Below, piece by piece: positions 1-5,087 of a stretch of 5,087 nt of DNA. The stretch covers positions 4,927-10,013 of the forward strand of contig DMKW01000059.1 in NCBI GenBank assembly GCA_003454135.1, given 5' to 3'. Position 1 is the first letter of the stretch. The number at the start of each line of letters is the position of its first letter. Source of the DNA: Microbacteriaceae bacterium. GTDB lineage: Bacteria > Actinomycetota > Actinomycetes > Actinomycetales > Microbacteriaceae. The notes beneath the pieces are model-generated. The model did not search any database. It was given only the letters and a program-made list of their open reading frames with translations, and was not told the DNA's origin. The position numbers were made by a program, and so were the translations under genes.

Positions 1-921
<921 letters not shown>

Positions 922-930
922 TCTCACACC

Positions 931-1620
931 GTGAGCAATTGGTGGAGTGGCAATCTGGGGGTCTTCGACCTCGAAACGACCGGTATCGACGTGGAAACGA
1001 GCCGGATCGTCTCTGCGCACGTCGGCGTCATCGACGCGACGGGGGCGAGCATCGAGCTCACCGAATGGCTTGCCGATCCGGGGATCGAGATCCCCGAGCA
1101 GGCGAGCGCGGTGCACGGCATCACAACCGAGCGCGCTCGCTCACAGGGCCGGCCGGCTGCCGAGGTGGTCGGCGAGATCGTCGCGGCCCTGCGGGCGTTG
1201 CTTGAGCGGGGCATCCCCGTCACGATCTACAACGCCCCGTATGATCTCACCCTGCTCAACCGGGAAGCGGTGCGCTACGGCGTGGCGCCGCTCATCGGTC
1301 CGGCCCCGATCATCGACCCGCTCGTGATCGACAAGGCGGTCGACCGCTACCGCAAGGGCAAGCGCACGCTCGAAGCCGCGGCGCTCAACTACGGCGTCGA
1401 CCTCACGGACGCGCACGATGCCGGTGCGGATGCCGTGGCGGCCGGGCGGGTCGCCCAGGCGATCGCGCGCAAGTTCGCGACCGAGCTCGGCGACGACCTC
1501 TCCGCCCTGCACGAGCAGCAGGTGAGCTGGTGCGACGACCAGGCCGCGAGCTTCGAGGACTACATGCGCCGCACGAGAGACCCGGCGTTCACGGCGGCCA
1601 GGGGCTGGCCGGAGCGCTAG
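931..1620 (+). CDS. DEDDh-family 3'-5' exonuclease (DnaQ / Pol III epsilon-like)
   Basis: This 229-residue protein is a DnaQ/RNase T-superfamily exonuclease that should remove nucleotides from 3' ends using two metal ions. All five active-site residues of the DEDDh type are visible: Exo I FDLETTG with Asp13 and Glu15, Exo II YNAPYDLTLL with Asp105, and Exo III AHDAGADA with His162 and Asp167. The VHGIT motif at 61-65 is typical of the epsilon-like subgroup. There is no BRCT, GIY-YIG or helicase domain, so it is a free-standing nuclease domain plus a short C-terminal tail. GTG 931 is the only ATG, GTG or TTG between the treS stop and Exo I; the next in-frame GTG (991) would remove Asp13 and Glu15. 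No good Shine-Dalgarno sequence precedes it, apart from a purine-rich GGTGGTCGG inside the treS end (906-914) that is rather far away. Translational coupling to treS, 9 bp upstream, is likely. Whether it proofreads replication, repairs DNA or degrades RNA cannot be read from sequence. Confidence 0.93.
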   Translation: MSNWWSGNLGVFDLETTGIDVETSRIVSAHVGVIDATGASIELTEWLADPGIEIPEQASAVHGITTERARSQGRPAAEVVGEIVAALRALLERGIPVTIYNAPYDLTLLNREAVRYGVAPLIGPAPIIDPLVIDKAVDRYRKGKRTLEAAALNYGVDLTDAHDAGADAVAAGRVAQAIARKFATELGDDLSALHEQQVSWCDDQAASFEDYMRRTRDPAFTAARGWPER

Positions 1621-1631
1621 CGGCACGGATT

Positions 1632-1666
1632 ACGTCCGGCCGCGGTACCCCGGGGCGGCCTGACGT
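1632..1666 (+). terminator. Strong hairpin just after the exonuclease stop codon
   Basis: The arms ACGTCcGGCCGC (1632-1643) and GCGGCCtGACGT (1655-1666) pair over 12 positions with one C/T mismatch (1637/1661), leaving an 11-nt GC-rich loop. The stem starts 11 nt after the TAG at 1618-1620. No T-run follows, which is usual for hairpin terminators in GC-rich actinobacteria. It is read as the 3' end of the treS-exonuclease transcript. The pairing is directly visible; termination is inferred. Confidence 0.6.
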
Positions 1667-1751
1667 CGTCATGGATATCGCGAGGAGACCCCCGCCACGG
1701 GTCGCCGCGCACGCTCGAGGGCGCGCGGGTGCGGTCGAGGCCGGGCGTTAA

Positions 1752-1790
1752 CGATGGATGGCGACCGGCCGGAGCCGATCGCCATCCTCG
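1752..1790 (-). terminator. Hairpin between convergent genes, probable rpmE2 terminator
   Basis: A perfect 9-bp inverted repeat is formed by GGATGGCGA (1756-1764) and TCGCCATCC (1779-1787). It can be extended outward by CGA/TCG (1752-1754 with 1788-1790) around one bulged T (1755), and inward by CGG/CCG after one mismatch. The structure begins 13 nt past the rpmE2 stop (TAA, minus strand, 1806-1804). It has no T-tract. Because the stem is nearly symmetric it could act on both strands and back up the exonuclease terminator. Confidence 0.6.
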
Positions 1791-1803
1791 ATGAGTGCGT
1801 GTG

Positions 1804-2055
1804 TTACGCGCCGAAGCCCTTGTAGCGCGAGTTGAACTTCTCGACGCGACCGGCGCTGTCCAGGATGCGCTGCTTGCCCGTGTAGAACGGGTGCGAGGCC
1901 GAGGAGATTTCGACGTCGATGACCGGGTAGCTGTTGCCGTCTTCCCAATCGATCGTCTTGTCGCTCGAGACCGTCGAACGGGTCAGGAACGTGGCGCCAG
2001 ACGCGAGGTCGCGAAAGACTACCGCTGCGTATGTGGGGTGGATGTCAGACTTCAT
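1804..2055 (-). CDS. rpmE2: 50S ribosomal protein L31, type B (zinc-independent)
   Basis: This 83-residue protein is a type B (C-minus) L31, a large-subunit protein that helps bridge the two ribosomal subunits. It begins MKSDIHPTYAAVVFRD and carries the type B signature SHPFYTGKQ at residues 54-62, ending near NSRYKGFGA. It contains no cysteine, so the zinc-binding Cys motifs of type A L31 are absent. In many bacteria type B L31 replaces the zinc-binding form when zinc is scarce, under Zur control; in some actinobacteria it may be the only copy. The start at ATG 2055-2053 is fixed by AAGGA (2066-2062) six bases upstream and by the conserved N-terminus. An in-frame ATG at 2109 would add 18 residues unlike the family, so it was not used. 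A hairpin separates it from the ABC ATPase gene upstream on the same strand, so it probably has its own promoter. Confidence 0.96.
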   Translation of the reverse strand: MKSDIHPTYAAVVFRDLASGATFLTRSTVSSDKTIDWEDGNSYPVIDVEISSASHPFYTGKQRILDSAGRVEKFNSRYKGFGA

Positions 2056-2061
2056 CGTGAT

Positions 2062-2066
2062 TCCTT
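2062..2066 (-). promoter_or_regulatory. Ribosome binding site of rpmE2
   Basis: Read on the minus strand, AAGGA lies six bases before ATG 2055. It is a good Shine-Dalgarno match at normal spacing, and it selects this ATG over the in-frame ATG at 2109. Confidence 0.75.
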
Positions 2067-2124
2067 GGGTGTGATTGGGGAAAAATACTTCAGTGAAAAT
2101 TTCCGGCACGTGGGCCAGCTATCT

Positions 2125-2133
2125 ACTTTACCA
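2125..2133 (-). promoter_or_regulatory. Candidate extended -10 promoter element for rpmE2
   Basis: On the minus strand TGGTAAAGT combines an extended -10 TGn with TAAAGT, a fit to the TAnnnT pattern of the housekeeping sigma factor. No convincing -35 element is seen 16-18 bp upstream. It lies in the AT-rich stretch between the upstream hairpin and rpmE2, and would give a leader of about 60 nt. It rests on a single short motif. Confidence 0.35.
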
Positions 2134-2147
2134 GAACCAGCCGGATT

Positions 2148-2180
2148 GAAACACGCTTGCGGCGCCGCGATGCGCGTTTC
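2148..2180 (-). terminator. Hairpin directly after the ABC ATPase stop codon
   Basis: The arms GAAACACGC (2148-2156) and GCGCGTTTC (2172-2180) are complementary except at one position. In the minus-strand RNA that position is a G-U wobble, so the nine-pair stem is intact on that strand only. The interior holds the palindrome GCGGCGCCGC (2159-2168), which can fold further. The stem starts 4 nt after the stop codon of the ABC gene. It probably ends the glgA-ABC transcript before rpmE2. Confidence 0.55.
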
Positions 2181-2184
2181 GGTT

Positions 2185-2967
2185 CTAGGTGGCTCGCGCG
2201 GTGTACCGGCCGTCGATCTCGTCGACCTGGAGTGCGAGACCGAAGGTGTCGCTGAGATTCTGCGAGGTGATGACCTCGTGGATCGGACCGGCCGCCGTGA
2301 TCGACCCGTGCGACAGCAGCATGGCGCTGCTGAATCCGATCGGGATCTCCTCGACGTGGTGCGTGACCATGATGATCGCGGGGGCCTGCGGGGCGCTTGC
2401 GTAACCGCCGAGCAGCTGCAGCAGTTCCTCGCGCGCACCGAGGTCAAGGCTGGCCGCAGGCTCGTCGAGAAGCAGGAGTTCCGGGTCGGTCATCACCGAT
2501 CGGGCGATCTGCACGCGCTTCTGCTCGCCGTCGCTCAGGTCGCCGAACCGGCGATCTTCGAGGTCGGAGAGATGCCACTCCGCGAGCACGCGCTGGGCGC
2601 GCCTGGTGTCGATGTCTTCGTAGCTCTCGTTCCAGCGCCCGGTCACCGAATATGCGGCGGTGAGCACCACATCCAGAACCTTCTCGTTCTGCGGGATGCG
2701 GCGTGCCATCGCCGTCGACGCGAAGCCGATGCGCGGGCGCAGCTCGAAGACGTCGACGGAGCCGAGGGTGTCGTCGAGAATGCGGGCCGAGCCGGAGGTC
2801 GGGTGGATCATCGCTGCGGCTACCTGCAGGAGCGTCGTCTTGCCCGCGCCGTTGGGGCCGAGGATCACCCAGCGTTCGTCGCCGTTGACCGTCCAGTTGA
2901 CGGAATCGAGGATTGGGTTGCCATCTCGAACGATCGATACGTCGGAAAGCTGGAGAACGCTGGCCAT
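2185..2967 (-). CDS. Stand-alone ABC transporter ATP-binding protein (YlmA/ModF-like)
   Basis: This 260-residue protein is a single ABC ATPase domain. Motifs in order are Walker A GPNGAGKT (37-44), signature LSDGEQ (144-149), Walker B ELLLLDEP (163-170), D-loop SLD (173-175) and the H-loop histidine in VTHH (His203). There is no membrane segment and no permease or binding-protein gene beside it. The Q-loop is atypical: where most ABC ATPases have IGxxxQ, this one has IGFAST (80-85) with no glutamine, and there is no clear A-loop aromatic residue. From memory, the RWVILGPNG lead-in and the substituted Q-loop resemble the YlmA/ModF-type ATPases, whose partners are mostly unknown. ATG 2967 is preceded by purine-rich AGGTAGGG at loose spacing. 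It lies 50 bp downstream of glgA on the same strand with no obvious terminator between, so co-transcription is likely. The substrate is unknown, and a non-transport role is possible. Confidence 0.88.
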   Translation of the reverse strand: MASVLQLSDVSIVRDGNPILDSVNWTVNGDERWVILGPNGAGKTTLLQVAAAMIHPTSGSARILDDTLGSVDVFELRPRIGFASTAMARRIPQNEKVLDVVLTAAYSVTGRWNESYEDIDTRRAQRVLAEWHLSDLEDRRFGDLSDGEQKRVQIARSVMTDPELLLLDEPAASLDLGAREELLQLLGGYASAPQAPAIIMVTHHVEEIPIGFSSAMLLSHGSITAAGPIHEVITSQNLSDTFGLALQVDEIDGRYTARAT

Positions 2968-3017
2968 GCCCCAACCCTACCTTCGCGCGACGGTGCTCCG
3001 TGGCTGCCCCGCCGGGA

Positions 3018-4202
3018 TCAGGCGAGCACCGAGCGGTAGACGTCTTGCGTTCGCTTCGAGATCTGCTGCCAGCCGAAGTCCCTCTCGGCCCACGCGCGAC
3101 CGGCGGCCCCCATCCGCTTCGCCTCGGCCGGGTCGGCGACCACTTCGCCGAGAATCCGGGCGAGGTCGTCGACGAATTTCTGCGGGTCAAGCGGGGTGCC
3201 GGTGCCATCGTCGGCCTGGTCGATCGGAACGAGTCGACCGGTTACTCCGTCGTCCACGACCTCGGGGATTCCGCCCGTCGCCGTGCCGACGACGGGCGCT
3301 CCGCAGGCCATGGCCTCGAGATTGACGATGCCGAGCGGCTCATACACCGACGGGCATACGAAGGTCGTCGCTGAGGTGAGCACGGCCGACAGGTCGTGCT
3401 GGCTCAACAGCTCTTCGATCCAGACCACTCCCGTGCGCTCCTTCTGGAGCTCGGCGACTCCTGCTCGCACCTCGGCGAGAATCTCCGGGGTGTCCGGCGC
3501 ACCGGCGCACAGCACGAGCTGCACGTCCTTCGGAAGCTGGGCGGCCGCGCGCAGGAGGTAGGGCAGGCCCTTCTGCCGGGTGATGCGGCCGACGAACACG
3601 ACCGACGGGCGGTCCGGATCGATACCGAGAGTGCGGAGAAGTTCGTCGTCTTCGACGGGGTGCCAGCGTTCGAGGTCGATGCCGTTGTGCACGACGGACA
3701 CGCGCTGCTCGTCGAGAGTCGGGTAGGAGCGCAGGATGTCGCGCTTCATCCCGTGGCTCACGGCGATCACGGCGTCCGCCGCAAGGAAGGCGTCGCGCTC
3801 GATCCAGCTCGACACGCGGTAGCCGCCACCGAGCTGCTCGGCCTTCCACGGACGCAGGGGCTCGAGGCTGTGCGCCGTGACGACGTGGGGCACTCCGTGA
3901 AGCAACTGCGCGATGCGCCCTGCCGCGTTGGCGTACCAGGTGTGCGAGTGCACGAGATCGGCGCCGCCGACATCCTGTGCGATCTCCAGATCCACGCCCA
4001 GCGTCGCGATCGACGGGTTCGCCGAGGCGAGCTGGGCGGGCACGAGATAGCCGTGCACATTCGGTTCGTCCCGCGGCAGGCCGAAGCAGCGCACGATGAC
4101 GTCGAGGTCGAGTCGGAGCGCGCGCACGAGTTCGGTCACATGGACCCCGGCACCTCCGTAGACCTCTGGCGGATATTCACGGGTAATCAGATCGACTCTC
4201 AC
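3018..4202 (-). CDS. glgA: Glycogen synthase, actinobacterial GT4 type (GlgA/GlgM)
   Basis: This 394-residue cytoplasmic glycosyltransferase uses ADP-glucose to build alpha-1,4-glucan. In mycobacteria the close homologue Rv1212c (GlgM) instead joins ADP-glucose to glucose-1-phosphate, giving maltose-1-phosphate for GlgE. Like that protein it is GT4, not the GT5 GlgA of enteric bacteria. It has two Rossmann lobes. The N-lobe carries REYPPEVYGGAGVHV (8-22), HSHTWY (85-90) and AHSLEPLRPWK (110-120). The C-lobe carries HNGID (172-176), VGRITRQKG (204-212) with donor-phosphate-binding Arg206 and Lys211, and the EX7E motif from Glu288 to Glu296 in YEPLGIVNLE. GTG 4202 is the first possible start after an in-frame stop (4238-4236), and the protein from there matches the family N-terminus. 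No Shine-Dalgarno sequence precedes it, which suggests a leaderless message. It is divergent from glgC, as in Mycobacterium. Sequence alone does not settle whether glycogen or maltose-1-phosphate is the main product. Confidence 0.95.
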   Translation of the reverse strand: MRVDLITREYPPEVYGGAGVHVTELVRALRLDLDVIVRCFGLPRDEPNVHGYLVPAQLASANPSIATLGVDLEIAQDVGGADLVHSHTWYANAAGRIAQLLHGVPHVVTAHSLEPLRPWKAEQLGGGYRVSSWIERDAFLAADAVIAVSHGMKRDILRSYPTLDEQRVSVVHNGIDLERWHPVEDDELLRTLGIDPDRPSVVFVGRITRQKGLPYLLRAAAQLPKDVQLVLCAGAPDTPEILAEVRAGVAELQKERTGVVWIEELLSQHDLSAVLTSATTFVCPSVYEPLGIVNLEAMACGAPVVGTATGGIPEVVDDGVTGRLVPIDQADDGTGTPLDPQKFVDDLARILGEVVADPAEAKRMGAAGRAWAERDFGWQQISKRTQDVYRSVLA

Positions 4203-4248
4203 GTGTTGAACGCTAGTACACGCCCACTGGTGCCTCTACTGTTGAGGC
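4203..4248. promoter_or_regulatory. Divergent glgA/glgC promoter region, probably two overlapping leaderless promoters
   Basis: Only 46 bp separate the two start codons, so both promoters must lie here or inside the opposing genes. For glgC, TACTGT (4237-4242) fits a -10 and would start transcription near the A of ATG 4249. For glgA, TAGCGT on the minus strand (4215-4210) fits a -10 and would start at or next to GTG 4202. Neither start codon has a usable Shine-Dalgarno: glgA has none, and the GAGG before glgC is only one base from the ATG. Recognisable -35 boxes are lacking on both sides; at 17-bp spacing each would fall on the other promoter's -10. Two short inverted repeats also lie here, at 4202-4222 and 4231-4249. 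Confidence 0.45.
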
Positions 4249-4249
4249 A
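4231..4249. repeat. Inverted repeat around the glgC -10 and start codon
   Basis: TGCCTC (4231-4236) and GAGGCA (4244-4249) form a perfect 6-bp inverted repeat around a 7-nt centre TACTGTT, which contains the candidate -10. It could be an operator, or in a longer transcript a hairpin that buries GAGG and the A of the ATG. Repeats this short also arise by chance. Confidence 0.4.
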
Positions 4250-5087
4250 TGGCATCAAAGAAGATCTTCGGCATTGTCTTGGCGGGCGGGGAAGGCAAGC
4301 GACTGATGCCTCTCACAGCGGACAGGGCAAAGCCCGCGGTTCCGTTCGGTGGCAACTACCGTCTCATCGACTTTGCGCTCTCCAATCTCATCAACTCGGG
4401 GCTGCGCCAGATCGTCGTGCTCACCCAGTACAAGTCGCACAGCCTCGACCGCCACGTGTCGCAGACCTGGCGGCTCTCCGGGCTCACCAACTCGTACGTC
4501 GCGTCAGTGCCGGCCCAGCAGCGGCTCGGCAAGCGTTGGTTCGCAGGTTCGGCTGACGCCATCCTGCAGAGCCTCAACCTTCTGCGTGACGAGAAGCCGG
4601 ACATCGTGGTCGTCGTGGGCGCCGACCACGTGTACCGCATGGACTTCAGCCAGATGATCGCGGCGCACATCGAGTCCGGTGCCGGCGTCACGGTGGCGGC
4701 CATCCGTCAGCCCATCGCCCTCGCCGACCAGTTCGGCGTGATCGAACTCGACAAGGACGACCCCACGCGCATCGCGCAGTTTCTCGAGAAGCCGCAGAAC
4801 GCGGTCGGTCTCGCCGACTCCCCCGGCGAGGTTCTCGCGTCGATGGGCAACTACATCTTCGACGCCGACATCCTGATCGACGCGGTACTGCGGGACGGCG
4901 AGCTGTCCACCTCCAACCACGACATGGGCGGCGACATCGTTCCCGACTTCGTCTCGCGGGGCGACGCGGCCGTCTACGACCTCAACCGCAACGAGGTGCC
5001 GGGTGCCACCGATCGCGACCGGTACTACTGGCGGGATGTCGGCACGATCGAGTCCTTCTTCGACGCTCACCAGGACCTGATCTCAGC
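4249..5087 (+). CDS. glgC: Glucose-1-phosphate adenylyltransferase (ADP-glucose pyrophosphorylase), 5' part
   Basis: GlgC makes ADP-glucose and pyrophosphate from ATP and glucose-1-phosphate, the committed step of glycogen synthesis and the donor supply for the neighbouring GlgA/GlgM. The 279 visible codons cover the nucleotidyltransferase domain; a full protein has about 405-415 residues, so the missing C-terminus is mainly the left-handed beta-helix. Landmarks are the nucleotide-binding loop LAGGEGKRLMPLT (11-23), DRAKPAVPFGG (25-35), TQYKSHSLDRH (59-69), PAQQR (88-92), the catalytic GADHVYRMD (124-132, with Asp126), the glucose-1-phosphate-binding lysine in FLEKP (Lys181), SMGNYIF (198-204), HDMGGDIVP (224-232) and YWRDVGT (260-266). 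ATG 4249 gives a family-typical short N-terminus; the next methionine, Met20, lies inside the nucleotide-binding loop. GAGG is only one base upstream, too close for normal ribosome binding, so leaderless initiation is more likely. The frame stays open to the window edge. Confidence 0.97.
   Translation, partial: MASKKIFGIVLAGGEGKRLMPLTADRAKPAVPFGGNYRLIDFALSNLINSGLRQIVVLTQYKSHSLDRHVSQTWRLSGLTNSYVASVPAQQRLGKRWFAGSADAILQSLNLLRDEKPDIVVVVGADHVYRMDFSQMIAAHIESGAGVTVAAIRQPIALADQFGVIELDKDDPTRIAQFLEKPQNAVGLADSPGEVLASMGNYIFDADILIDAVLRDGELSTSNHDMGGDIVPDFVSRGDAAVYDLNRNEVPGATDRDRYYWRDVGTIESFFDAHQDLIS

Noticed and set aside
1705..1728. Inverted repeat CCGCGC / GCGCGG as a third terminator
   Set aside because: It is a 6-bp pure-GC match in a GC-rich stretch with no gene end next to it, so chance is the simpler explanation.
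1671..1751. A 26-codon plus-strand frame beginning with ATG in the convergent spacer
   Set aside because: There is no Shine-Dalgarno or promoter, its composition is Arg/Ala/Pro-rich as expected from random GC-rich DNA, and it lies between terminator hairpins.
2056..2109. An 18-codon N-terminal extension of L31 starting at ATG 2109
   Set aside because: The extension is not family-like, and ATG 2055 has AAGGA at good spacing and the conserved MKxDIHP start.
2190..2967. ABC ATPase as the sugar or trehalose importer ATPase of the locus
   Set aside because: It lacks the C-terminal regulatory domain of MalK/MsmK-type ATPases, its Q-loop differs, and no permease or binding-protein gene is nearby.
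2968..3017. Possible terminator or promoter between glgA and the ABC ATPase
   Set aside because: Only very short complementary stretches and no convincing -10 were found in these 50 bp, so the two genes are left as one transcript.
1795..3039. A 414-codon open frame on the plus strand across rpmE2 and the ABC ATPase
   Set aside because: It is antisense to two genes with clear family motifs, crosses their intergenic spacer, and resembles no family I recognise. Long antisense frames are common in GC-rich DNA.
3396..4556. A 386-codon open frame on the plus strand antisense to glgA and running into glgC
   Set aside because: It overlaps two confidently identified genes and covers their promoter region, and its translation is Arg/Ala/Gly-rich noise. 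It is a composition artefact.

Overview
The window is GC-rich and almost fully coding. It looks like chromosomal DNA from an actinobacterium. The glycogen synthase and ADP-glucose pyrophosphorylase closely resemble their mycobacterial counterparts (Rv1212c and Rv1213), and they are arranged divergently as in Mycobacterium. The type B ribosomal protein L31 and overall composition would fit Microbacteriaceae or a near relative, but that placement is inference. No mobile element, CRISPR array, tRNA or rRNA was seen.

Layout: (1) 1-921, plus strand: the 3' half of treS (trehalose synthase), cut by the left edge. (2) 931-1620, plus strand: a DEDDh 3'-5' exonuclease that starts 9 bp after treS, probably in the same transcript. 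(3) 1621-1803: a convergent intergenic region with two strong hairpins, taken as terminators. (4) 1804-2055, minus strand: rpmE2, a zinc-independent type B L31, with its own AT-rich leader. (5) 2185-2967, minus strand: a stand-alone ABC ATPase, closed by a hairpin right after its stop codon. (6) 3018-4202, minus strand: glgA (GlgM-type glycogen or maltose-1-phosphate synthase), probably co-transcribed with the ABC ATPase. (7) 4203-4248: a 46-bp divergent promoter region. (8) 4249-5087, plus strand: glgC (ADP-glucose pyrophosphorylase), cut by the right edge.

Three of the six genes belong to alpha-glucan and trehalose metabolism. GlgC makes ADP-glucose. The GlgM-type synthase uses it to build alpha-1,4-glucan or, as in mycobacteria, maltose-1-phosphate. 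TreS interconverts trehalose and maltose, and maltose can be phosphorylated to the same maltose-1-phosphate by a maltokinase not in this window. The window thus touches both known feeds into the GlgE glucan pathway. The exonuclease, L31 and ABC ATPase have no evident link to it.

I do not see a clearly new biological system. The best leads are regulatory: the very short glgA/glgC intergenic region looks like two mutually overlapping, probably leaderless promoters, and the rpmE2 leader contains a Zur-box-like half site. Both are inferences from short motifs.
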